From NCBI GenBank assembly GCA_016946835.1, contig JACVTC010000113.1, forward strand, positions 232,501 through 296,500: DNA of 64,000 bases, in the 5' to 3' direction. The stretch comes from Neocallimastix lanati (nom. inval.) (taxonomy: Eukaryota > Neocallimastigomycota > Neocallimastigomycetes > Neocallimastigales > Neocallimastigaceae). A model generated the notes under the pieces. That model did no database searches. It was not told where the DNA came from and was given only the letters and a program-made list of their open reading frames with translations. How positions within the stretch are numbered: the stretch's first letter is position 1; each line of letters begins with the position of its first letter. Position numbers and translations under genes: made by a program. Below, one piece after another: positions 13,990 through 26,031 of this stretch.

Positions 13990-15000
13990 GATATAAGTGA
14001 GTCTAACAAAGGAAAAAAATAAATTATTATTAATAAAAAATATATATTTAATTTTTCATATATAAGAAAAGATAATTCAAAAGTTTATGTACAGAAATAA
14101 ATATAAATCTTTTATTATTTTAAATGATAAGAAAGAAATTTTAAAATATGATAGTTCACATAATCATCCTGAAAAAGAATACGATGTATCTCTATCTATA
14201 ATGAAACATAAAATTAAAGATGGAATTGAAAAAGTTCAATTCCTTATGGTATAAAAATAAAACCCCTATATAATAAAATTTCTAAAGAAATGTGATTTAT
14301 ATGTCCAGAATATAATTCAATTAAATCCCAAATATCAAGAAATTTAAATAAAAACTACCATCCAATGTAACAACATTTACTGAAATTCCTAATGAATCTA
14401 AATATTATAAAACAAAGTGAGGTGAAAATTTTATGATATTCAAAAAATATTAATTTAATAATTTTTCAATCTCCTTTTCAAGTAAAATTATTTAGGGAAT
14501 ATAATGATGATATATTTGTTGATGGTACATTTTTTATTGCCCCTAAATTTAGTTATCAAATATTTATTACAAGAACTTACGCTAAAGAATTAGATAGTTT
14601 TTACACTACTTCTTTTGCAATATTACAAAATAAAGAACAAGAAACATATAAAATATTTAAAAAATTAAAAAAAAAAATGCTAATACATGTAACAATAATA
14701 TTATAATTGCAGAATCAATTGTTATTTAAATAATTTATTTCCAGCAATACCATTATTATGAATTAATAGATAAATTAAATGAACTTGAACATTTACCATA
14801 TTATGATTATCAAAGAAAAATAAGAGGAATTTGGAAAATAAAAAAAAAGAACAATAAATAAAGCTAATGAAATCAGTGTCTTAATTGAACGCTACAAAAA
14901 TATTGAAACCAAGTTAATTGATACTAAATGTGATAAAAATAATACTATTAATTTGTGGTTTGATTGTTTAACTGATTTAAATAATATAATATAAATATTA
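13990..15000 (+). pseudogene. MULE transposase relic with FLYWCH/WRKY-like N-terminal zinc-finger remnant
   Basis: Conceptual translation in shifting frames gives a DNA-binding remnant (KDNSKVYVQK, then KYDSSHNHPE; the H-N-H is typical of FLYWCH/WRKY-type zinc fingers). After a gap comes the hallmark MULE catalytic-domain stretch at about 14500-14670 (VDGTFFIAPKFSYQIF, then TTSFAILQNKEQETY). A third piece at about 14740-14990 (a Lys/Glu-rich stretch, then NLWFDCLTDLN) resembles the C-terminal part. Several in-frame stops and frameshifts separate the pieces, so no functional protein is made. The closed blocks stand out because random DNA of this composition has a stop every few codons. Confidence 0.7.
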
Positions 15001-15440
15001 TTTTATAATAAATGATTAAAAAATGAGGAATAACCAAACGAAATAATTAGAATTCTGTCATTCAAAAATTTAATTTATAAAGCTTATTAAATTTATACAG
15101 TTTAAATAAATTTTCAAATATGTCTCTATAATTAATAATTTTATCATTATAATTATTATTTTTTTTAATAACATTTAAATAAAAGAATTATTATTAATAA
15201 TATTTATATTTTTAATATCATTTATATTTTTATATAATTTTTTTATTAATAGTATTTAAATAAAAGAATTAAAATCATAAAATCTAACCATTATATGATT
15301 TATTTAATTATTCACTTAATAATTAATTTAAAAATTGAAATAACAAAATAATACAATAAAATAATATTATGTAGCATAATATAGCTATAGCCACAAATTT
15401 ATATATATCACGTGAAAAATTGGCGTAATGCAACCTCCCC

Positions 15441-17129
15441 TATATTTATCATTTGTTAATCTTTAGCCATTTCTTTTAATATTTAAACACTTATCCACAT
15501 ATTTCTTATGTTCCTATTTATTTGATAAAATCATTTAAATGACCAGAAACTATTCAGATTTTAATCAGTATGATGGATGTCATTTACATATTATTTTAAT
15601 CATGATTAGTGGTATTATTAATCAATCACTTTTCGTCCCTTCTATTAATTAACAGTAATATAAGTTATTATTAAAAATTTATTAATAAATAAGTCTTATG
15701 AATAATTTAGTTTTAAGAAAAATAGAATTAAAAAATTTTTGTTTATCTTTTTCTAATTTAAAATTTTTATTTATCATTAATTAAAAAAAATGTTGAAATA
15801 AATAAAATATTAATATAAAATAAAAAAAAAACTTTAATTGATAAGATAAATTATTATTATTATTCATTATCATTATTTATTATTTTATTATTTATTATAA
15901 TTATTATTAATTATTATAATTATTAATTATTAATTATTATTATTATTATTATTACTATTATTCTTAGTAATATTATTAACTGTTATTATTTATTTGTTAT
16001 TATTATTATTTATTATTGATTATAATTAATTAATTAATTAATTATTAAATATTTTGAATGATAAAACATAATTTTTTAAAAGTTAAGAGAAAATTCAAAA
16101 ATCTTAATAATTAAAGTTTTGGAAATATCAAATTAATAATTAAACTTTAATTTTTTTCAATTAAGTAATCTGATAATTTTTTTTTTGATAATTTTTATTT
16201 TATTAAATTAAATTAAATAAATTAATATATTATGACAATATATTACAATAGTAATAATAATAAATATTGAATTAATGATTTTTTTTTTGTTTTATTTTAT
16301 TTTATTTTTTATTTTTTTTTAGTTTATTAAATATAATTTTTAAATTTTCTTTATTTGTCATTTTTTAAAATAAATTAAAATTTGACAATCACTTGATGTA
16401 AAAAAAAAATTACAAGTATAAAAAGATTTTTCATTTCCGTTCTTTTTTTTATTTTTTTTTTGTTTGTTTTTCCTTATTATTTTATTTTATTTTCATTGTA
16501 TTATATATATAGAGAAAGTAAATATTTCTAAACTTCACAAAGATAAAAAAATTTTTTTAAAAGCGTTATATATAAAGCAAATAATTATTATCAATAATAA
16601 AAAGTCAATTATCATATCTTAAAATTACTACAAATTTATTTAGAATATTAATAAAAATTTCTTATTAAAAAAAAAAATAATAGCAATAATAATAATAATA
16701 ATCTATTGATATTTAGAAATAACAAATTTTAATAACAATATATATCGTTTTCTTCTTTAATTATTAACTATCGTCATTAAATTTATTTATATAAAAAATA
16801 ATTGAAATAATATGACAATAACTTAGAAATTAAGCCTAATATAAAAATAGAAAAAAGAAAATATAATACATAAGAATATATTTTTAATTGATAATTATAA
16901 TCAAAAGAAAAATAAGATAAATTTAATAATATATGTATATTTGAATATATTAAAAGTGTAAAAAAAAAAAAAAAAAAAAAAAAAGTATATAAAAAAATAA
17001 TTTTTAATATTGTTCATATTAAACATATAAATTTTATCAACTACAGCCTAAATTTCCGTAATCATTAAAAGAAAGATAAATATTTATTCAGTAAAATATT
17101 AAAAGAAAAGAGAAAATAAGCAAAAAAAA
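15441..17129. other. AT-rich intergenic DNA upstream of the small gene
   Basis: Mostly TTA/ATT microsatellites and homopolymers. About 15470-15660 is a higher-complexity patch without an open frame. The last ~30 bases before 17130 are A-rich, like the leaders of the other genes in the window. No promoter element can be singled out. Confidence 0.5.
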
Positions 17130-17582
17130 ATGTTAGCCTGGATTGATTCTATCTTCAATAGAAGAAAATCTTCTACTAAATTAAATAAAAATGTTCCACA
17201 AGATGAAGACTGGATGTTAGTAGACACCAATTTAAAGTCTATCTCAGAAGCTGAACATGATAAAGCCAAATTAGCCGAAGCTAACAATAAAACCACACTT
17301 TACACCTTAAATTCAAAGAACAATAAGACAGCAACTACGATGGCAGCTATTGGACTTGGTCAAAAGAAAAAGAGCTCTGTCGCTGACAATGATTTATCTC
17401 TTTTAAAGGATAAAGTTGGTATGGCTGGAATCAATCTAACAGGATTTTCCAATATTCAATTAAATGAAAAGTTAAAGGAATCCACTAACAATAATACTAA
17501 TGATATATTACTTGCTATGAGAGATAAGGAACAAAAAATGAAGAAGGATAAAAAACTTATGAAGAGAACTTATAAGGCTTAA
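17130..17582 (+). CDS. Small intronless protein with an N-terminal LIR/AIM-like motif, function unknown
   Basis: 150 residues. The ATG lies behind a run of A, and base composition switches sharply from A/T to coding character at the start and stop. The N-terminus begins with a short amphipathic hydrophobic stretch (MLAWIDSIF), then an acidic patch and W-M-L-V (QDEDWMLVD, around residue 28). This fits the LIR/AIM consensus of Atg8-binding proteins (acidic residues, aromatic, two residues, aliphatic). The order hydrophobic start, Ser-rich spacer, acidic W-x-x-V-D resembles the N-terminus of TP53INP-type autophagy regulators. The remainder is polar with many Lys and Asn and looks disordered, ending in a Lys-rich helix (residues ~130-150). 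There is no signal peptide or membrane segment. I do not recognise the family firmly; the autophagy link is inference from one motif. Confidence 0.75.
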   Translation: MLAWIDSIFNRRKSSTKLNKNVPQDEDWMLVDTNLKSISEAEHDKAKLAEANNKTTLYTLNSKNNKTATTMAAIGLGQKKKSSVADNDLSLLKDKVGMAGINLTGFSNIQLNEKLKESTNNNTNDILLAMRDKEQKMKKDKKLMKRTYKA

Positions 17583-18574
17583 TCTTTTGTATATAATACA
17601 GATTAAAAAAAAGAATAATAATAAAATTATAACTTTTTTTTTTTTTATTTTAATTAAATTATAATTATTTTATTTTCTTATCTATTTTTTTGATACAAAT
17701 TAATAATATATTCTAATGTATTAAAAAAAAATAATAACTCATTTAATTATATATAATTATATTAATCAAATATCAATAATTTTCATATACTATTAAGGCT
17801 ATAATTATAATTATCTTTTTTTTTCTATATATTTTTTCTTTTTTAAATTAAAATTATAAATTATAAGAATAATGAAACATTTCAAATTATTATCTTTTAT
17901 AATAATGGAAATAAAAAAAAAAAAAAAAAAATTACATTACATTACTATTTTAAATTCTATTATATAAAATATGATAATTTTATATATATTTATATAATAG
18001 ATAATTATTTATCTTTTATCATCATTAACTATACAAAATTATGTAAAAAAAAAAAAAAAATTATAATATGTAAATATAAAAAATATAATAAAAAACAGAT
18101 GAAATAACAAAAAAAAAATTAAAAAAAAAATTTTTATATTTCGCTTTTTTTATATATTTTAATACTCTCTTATTATAAATTCAAAAATATATATTCTTAC
18201 TTTTTTGTTATTTTTATTAATTTATATATATATATAATTAAAAGTAACAATAATAAATTTGTATATATATATATATATATATATATATTTTTAATGTTAA
18301 TCTTTTCATATTTTTTATTTTAAAAAGTTTATTTATAATATTTTTTATTATCATTTTTTTATTTATAATAATTTTTATTATCTTTTTTTTTTTTTTTAAA
18401 AATTATTTACTATCCATTGATTATATTATATATTTATTATCATTGTTTATGATATATTTATACATGATGATGATGATATTAATATTATTTTTATAATCTA
18501 ATACATTACATTGAAATATATAAATGTACAACTGTATCATATAAAATGGTCATTTATATATATATATATTAAAA
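17583..18574. other. AT-rich intergenic DNA, 3' flank of the small gene
   Basis: A/T homopolymers and AT dinucleotide runs (for example 18261-18288). No gene seen. Confidence 0.6.
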
Positions 18575-18834
18575 GGCTGTGATGCATTTCGCCAAATAGC
18601 ATTTCTCCAAGTTGTATTTCGCCAAGTTGCATTTCGCAAATTTTGAAAATTATTAAATAAATAAATAAATCAATAAATAAAATTAAATATTATTAATATC
18701 GAATAAAAACAATTTTAAAAAAAAGTTATTTTGAATTAATATTTATTTATTTATTTATTTATTTATTTATACCAATACTCCACTTGTCGAAATGCAACCT
18801 GGTGAAATGCAATTTGGGGAAATGCAACTCTCCC
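18575..18834. mobile_element. MITE-like element with repeated 'GCATTTCGCCAA' ends
   Basis: About 260 bp. The left end holds four imperfect tandem copies of a ~16-bp unit (gatgcatttcgccaaa, then related units). The right end holds three copies in reverse orientation (cgaaatgcaacctgg and relatives, ending ctctccc). The middle is AAAT/ATTT repeat that is itself self-complementary. The terminal motif matches the ends of the MULE relic at 12330 and 15440, so this is probably its non-autonomous relative. There is no coding capacity and no clear target-site duplication. Confidence 0.7.
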
Positions 18835-19847
18835 GTTTATTATATATAAATAGGATATATTATAGTATTATATAGTTTATATAAGTTTATATAGTTCATG
18901 AATAGAGTTTTCAAAAAATTTTATATTTTTATAAGCCTCTTAAACATGTATTTAATATATGGATGATCCATCAAATGTATTTTGTATATATAAAATATTA
19001 TTAAATTATTTCTTCTTGAAAAGATTAAGACTTTCGTTTCAAATAAATAAAGTTTGTAAATAAACAAATATTAAGATTCTTATCAAATAATGTCAAATCA
19101 AGGTTAAAGTTTATTTTTTAGTTTTATTATTCTTTTTATATTTATTTTAAAAAATATATATATATATAAAATAATTATTCTTAAAATATACTTAAAAATG
19201 TAAAACAAAAACAAAAACAAAAAAAAAAACAACAACAAAAAAAAAAAAAGCATTAGGTTTTATACCCAAAAGAATTGGACTTTTTTTTATTTCATCTTAA
19301 ATTTTAATGTTTTACAATTGATATAGATGCATCAAATACTTTTTCAAAATCGTTATGTAAACTTTCTTACTTTAAAATTTCCTTCTTATCATTTAAAATA
19401 ATGAAAAAGATTTACATTTATTTAAAGTTTTTATATTTAGTACATTTATAAATTTTAGAATTATCTTATTTTTTTTTTTTTTTTTTTTTTTTAAATGAAA
19501 AATTATAATTATATTTTTTTTATCAATAATAATATATTCTTTTCCTCGATTAGTTTCACTTATTTCAATACTTATATATTTTCTTCCACTTATAATAAAA
19601 TATTTTAATTAAATATTTAAATAAATATATACATTTAATTATATATACTATATATTTTAAAATTTTTTAATTAAATAAATATTTTATTTTATAATTTTTA
19701 AAAATAAAAACAAAATATTTCCTTTATTATTTGTTATTAATATCAAATTGTTTAACTATTTTATTATTTTTTATAATTATATACTTTGTATGAAGGTTTC
19801 AAAATAATTTTTTTTTCATGTTGATAATTTTTTTTAATTAATTAATA

Positions 19848-20032
<185 letters not shown>

Positions 20033-20663
20033 AATAACAACAATTATAATGATATTTATTATTATAATGAAAAGATTTTAGTTTTCTATAATTAATTAAA
20101 ATCGATTAGTAAAATAACAGTATACTTTTAATAATAATTAAAATTTCTAAGCATTTATTAATCTTTTCTTATTCATAGATGTTATCAATATATTATATTT
20201 TATAATAAAAAGTCTAATATAAAGATATTCTATGATATAATTTCTTTAGTATCGTTATTAGAGTTTACATTTTTCATACTTATTAATATAATATATGATG
20301 AATAATAATTATTAATTATAATTTCTTTTAGAGTATATAAAAATGGTAAAAAATAGTAAAAAATAAAAAAAAAAAAAAAAAGTAGAATAAATATAAAAAG
20401 TTTATCTATTCATATATAAATTTTAGATATAAAAAAAATTATTAAATTAATAATTAATTAAAATACTCATAAAGATAATCAATTAATCATAAAAAGATAA
20501 AAAATAAAAAAATGAAAAAGTTAAATATGATACAAATAATAATAATAACAATAATAATAATAATAATAATAAAATAATAAAGTAAAGATCAATAAAATGG
20601 GATAATTAAATAATATTATATAATAATTAATAAATAATTCATGAATTAAAATGATATGTATCC

Positions 20664-21022
20664 ATAAATAATAAATAATAAATAATAAATAATAAATAAT
20701 AAATAATAAATAATAAATAATAAATAATAAATAATAAATAATAAATAATAAATAATAAATAATAAATAATAAATAATAAATAATAAATAATAAATAATAA
20801 ATAATAAATAATAAATAATAAATAATAAATAATAAATAATAAATAATAAATAATAAATAATAAATAATAAATAATAAATAATAATAATAATAATAAATAA
20901 TAAATAATAAATAATAAATAATAAATAATAAATAATAAATAATAAATAATAAATAATAAATAATAAATAATAATAATAATAATAAATAATAAATAATAAA
21001 TAATAAATAATAAATAATAATT
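20664..21022. repeat. AAATAAT heptanucleotide array, about 50 copies
   Basis: A 7-bp unit repeated for ~360 bp, with two short interruptions of pure AAT units (about 20881-20895 and 20968-20983). This is an unusual period among the tri-, tetra- and pentamers elsewhere in the window. Confidence 0.9.
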
Positions 21023-21106
21023 TATATAAACAAAACTAAAAAAAAATCTTTAATTTTACTAAAATCAATGAAGTAATATAAAAGACTAGAAAGGTAAAAA
21101 AATAGA

Positions 21107-21232
<126 letters not shown>

Positions 21233-22424
21233 ATTTAAACCATAAAGATAAATAATATCTAATATAAAAAAATACCAATAATATTGCTACATTTTTAAAT
21301 TGAATATGATTCTATTAATACTTTAAGTTTTTTTTTCTTTTTTTTTTTTTTTAAAATTTTTTTTTCTTTTCCATAGAAAATTTTCTTTAAATTTTTGATT
21401 GATTTAATATAAAAGATTTAATTATTAGTTTAAAGTGATGGATAAAGTTTAAAAAAAAAAAAAAAAATAAAATAAATAAATATTAAATAATTAAATATTA
21501 AATATTTAAATATTATTTACTTTTTTAATTTATTATAATTGATTTTATGTATAACTATAAAACTATATAATTATATAAATATAATTTTTTTTATTACTGT
21601 TTGAAGTAATAGATATTGAATATATTTATTAATTTAAAAATTTATTAAATAGTAATTAAATAGCAAAATTAATCATTTATTTAAATGCTATTGATACATT
21701 CTATCTAACAAATTTTACAAAAGAATTAATTAATTATACAGTTTTATGGGCGCGTAATAGAGAAAAGTTCATAAATAAAATAATTACTATACGTGTTTAA
21801 AATGAGTAAATAGATAAATGAATGTATGAAATAGATAATTAAATATAATTTATATAATTAAAGAATGTATTTATTTGTTTTGTTAGTATAAATACAAATA
21901 TCTGAAATATTTATTCAAGACTCATAGTACAAATAATGATTTTATATATAAATATATATATATATAGATTATATGTAACTAATTTATTTTAATAAAAAAT
22001 GATTATGATTAAAAATTAAAGAACCTGTAAATAAAAAAAGATGATATTTTACAATAATTTTTTTTCTTCATTATTACTTTTCTATATACATCCATGAATT
22101 TTAATATATCATTCATATTTATGTACACTTAAATACAAATATACTATATTAAGTATGCCTTAATAATTATTATTGATTATAGTTAATATTATAATTATTT
22201 ATAATTAATTATTATAAATATTAATTATTGTTTCAGAATTGTATAGAAAAAAAAAATCTAGTATCAAAAAAATTAATAAAAATTCTGTTAGTGAACCTGC
22301 TTTCAAATATAATAAACTTTCAATATTAAATTCTTTTTTTTTTTTTTTTAAAAAAAATAAAAAAAACGGTTTAATTATAAATTTTAAATCTTTTCATTTC
22401 TTTTTATTTTTATTTATTATTATT

Positions 22425-22535
22425 TATTATTTATTATTTATTATTTATTATTTATTATTTATTATTTATTATTTATTATTTATTATTTATTATTTATTTT
22501 ATTATTTATTATTCACTTATTCACTTATTTAATTA
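22425..22535. repeat. ATTATTT heptamer array (complement of the 20664 array)
   Basis: The same heptamer as at 20664-21022 but on the other strand, about 10 copies followed by degenerate attcacttattt units. The two arrays, 1.4 kb apart, are inverted repeats of each other. Confidence 0.75.
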
Positions 22536-22827
22536 TTTATTATTCACTTATTTAATTATTTAATTATTTAATTATTTATTATTATTTTTTTTAATTAAAT
22601 TTAATATATCTTTGTAAGAAGTAAAAAAAATTTTTTTTTTATTTTAAATTTATATTATTATATAATTATATATTAGTTTATATTTAAAATAAATTTAATA
22701 ATTAAATATTTTATTGTATTTTTATTTATTTATTTATTTAAAATTATTAATTTTGACATATGAAAATGAAAATGTTTCATTATTATTTTTAACTTTTTTT
22801 TTTTTTTTTTTTTTTTCCCTTTTTTTC

Positions 22828-22876
<49 letters not shown>

Positions 22877-23499
22877 TTCATGTTTGTTTTTTATAATTTA
22901 CTTAGCTTAAAATAAATTTCATATATTTAAATTGGAATAATAACAAATTGATAAAAATTTTAATTTTTTTTTTTTAATTACAAAAAAAAAAAAGAAAGAA
23001 AAAAAAATTTTTATTTTTATTTTTTTTTTTTTATTTTTGTATAAATACAAATATTTGAAAGTAGATATTTATATAAAAAAAAAAGATTCTATTTTATTAT
23101 TAGTTTTCTTATTTAATTTTAATTTTCTTTAATGCAAAAATAAAAAAAAAATACAGAAAAAATATAAAAATTTATTTATTTACTATCTTTTTTTTTTTTT
23201 TTTTTTTTTATTAAAACCTGATGTGTTATTAAATAAATGATTTATGTGATAATGATAATAAAGAAAAAACAAATGAAACAAATTAATGCCTTTTTTAAAA
23301 CTGAAGTTATAGTTAAATCTATATTTATTTCATTTTTTATTAATTAATAATTTTATTTTTATTTTACTTGAAAACTTTAAAGACTATTAATTATTTTTAA
23401 TAATAATAAAAAAATAATAATAATAATAATATTATTATTAGTTTATTTACTATTTTATTTTATTTTTATTAATACTTTACTCTTTTATATTACTTCTTT

Positions 23500-23570
23500 A
23501 TTTTATTTTATTTTATTTTATTCAATATGTACTTCATATTTATATTTCAACTATTTATTTTATTTTATTT
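23500..23570. repeat. Single solo copy of the MULE-internal minisatellite unit
   Basis: One diverged copy of the unit seen at 13085-13512 (caatatgtacttcatattt, then atatttcaactattt and pentamers). It shows that the repeat is dispersed and not confined to the transposon. Confidence 0.65.
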
Positions 23571-26031
23571 GTTATTTTAGTTTTATTATATCTTATTTTT
23601 TACTTTTATTATCATTATATTAAAAAATAATAATTATAGTAATTATTACAATATATATATAATTAATTAAAGAATGATAGCTCAATATTTATTGATATTA
23701 TTATCATCATTTAGTACGAAGAAAACTTTTTTAAAGTTAAAATCAATTATCAATAATAAAGATTTTAAAAGATATTTATTTATATTAATTAATTAAATTA
23801 AATTAAATTAAAAAAGTTAATATAATTAATTGATCAACCAAAGTTTAAAAAAAAAAATAAAAAATAAATTAAAATAAAATAAAAAATAAAATAAATCAAA
23901 TTTTAAATGATAATAAACTTTAATTTTTTTTTTATTATTTTTAATTTTTAAAATTGACAGTTCTTAATAAATAATAATACTTTGCTTATTATCTTTAATA
24001 AAAATATCAAAAACTTATTATTAATAATTATTAAAGCTTTATACTTTATTGCTAATAGTTAATAAACCGTTAAATATTATTTATTTTAACTACAATATAA
24101 TATTTTATATTGAATAGTTTAAATTATAATAATAAAAATATATTCTTTTTATTTTATTATAATTATTGATATATGTAAAATTACTAAACAATATTTAGCA
24201 ATGAATTTAATCAAAATAATAGTAATAATAATTAATAATACTTTATAGAGATTTTATAGATTTATAGATTATATAAGCTATATTAATTTTATGTAAATAA
24301 TATATATAAATAATTTGTAAAATAAAACGTAATTCATAGATGATAAAAAAAAAAAAAATAGAAAAGTAGATTAAAAACTTTTCCTTTTATTATTATTATT
24401 ATTATAATTTTCATTATATATTTATTTTCAAATTTTTTTTTCTTTTTTATATTATTAAATATACAATTTAATATTTTAAAATTCCAATTTGTACCATTTT
24501 CTATATTTTACTTTGAATAGAAATTTTAAAAAAAAAAATTATATATATGTAATATATTAGGTAATACATTTTTAAAATAACAATTTTTTTTTTTTTTTTT
24601 TTTTTTATTTAAATTTATTTAAATTTATTTATTTAATTTTTAATTTTATTATTTAATAAATTTTATTATAAGTAAATGAATATATATATATAATAGTATT
24701 AATTGTCAAAGAATTACAACAATGGTAAAAATAACAATAAAAAGAAAAATATTAAAGTATAAATTATTGATGGCATTTTTATATTATGAAATAATTTTTT
24801 TTTTTTTTTTTTTTTTTTTACCGTATATTCAATTTTTTTTAAAGCATTGTCAAATTCAATAAAATGTATTCCCTTTTGTGGTATTGCTAAAGATTATTAA
24901 TAGAAAGTTAAAATATAATATAAATTTCATCATCAATAGTAATTTATTTCATTAATTTAAGTTTAATAGCTTTATTTTATTTTAAGTTTTATTATATTTA
25001 TTTAATTATATTTATATTTATTTTATATTTTATTATTATTTTAATATTTTTTTTTTTTTATAATCTTTTATTTTTATTTTTGAAACATTAATATATTTAT
25101 TATTAATACATAATAAAATATAATAATGCTTTTCTTACTGGATTATAATATTAATATTAAAGCAATTAATATTTATATAAGTAGTAGAAAATGTCATATA
25201 TAATAATTTTTATAAAAGTATAAGAAAAAAAGTTTTAATGGCTTTTTTTTTTCAACTAACATTATATTTTAAATTGATTAAATATTTAATAATATTAATA
25301 ATTAAATTAGATTAAATCAAACATGATAATTTTTTAAATATTATTATGAAATATTTTAATTATACCATTCATGTTAAATAAAAATAATTTTGATATTAAT
25401 ATTTATAAAATATAATAGTAAAAAATAATTATATATTATTATTATATAGTTAATTTTATTAATAATATCTTAAATATATACTAACATATATTATATTATA
25501 TTTATTATTATCATTATTATTTTTTTTGTTTTAAAAAAAAATATAAAAAGAACAGAAATTCGGAGCAAATTTTTAAACTTCACAAAAAAAAAAAAAAAAT
25601 AAAAAAAAAATAATTGTACAAAATATTTAAATTAATAAGTAAGAACTTAAAAAAAAAAAAAAAAAGAAAAATAAAAACAAATAGTTAGAAGATCTAACTG
25701 TGTAAATAAAAAAAAAAAAAAGAAATAAAATAAAATAAAACAATATAAAGTATATTAAAATCATTATTATTAATATCAAAAATAAAAAATAACAATTTGT
25801 AATAATTTTTTATAATTGTTTAATAGTTAATTAACTTATTTTTTTTTTAGATATTAATATTTATAATAAAGAAAAAAAATATAATAATAATATTTAAAAT
25901 AAAAATAATAATAATTTAAATTTTTCTTTAAATAAAATAATAGTAAATAAAACCTTTTAAGTATAAAATTTTAAATTAAATTGTAAATAAATATCTTTTT
26001 TTTTTTTTTCAAAAGATAATATAAATAAAAA

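Larger units (their letters stand above)
12330..15440 (+). mobile_element. Decayed MULE-type DNA transposon with degenerate terminal inverted repeats
   Basis: The left end (12330-12356, ggtt-catttcgccaattttt) matches the reverse complement of the right end (15415-15440, ending caacctcccc) over about 20 positions with a one-base gap. Between them lies a ruined MULE transposase reading frame (13990-15000) and two mirrored minisatellites. The flanks tatattttt (left) and tatatttat (right) could be a decayed 9-bp target duplication, as expected for Mutator-like elements, but they are too AT-rich to be conclusive. The element is inactive: its coding region has many stops and frame changes. Confidence 0.55.

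Noticed and set aside
22239-22532. 97-residue + strand frame beginning Lys/Ser-rich
   Set aside because: It runs into poly-T and the ATTATTT array; only ~30 codons are non-repetitive and no family is recognisable.
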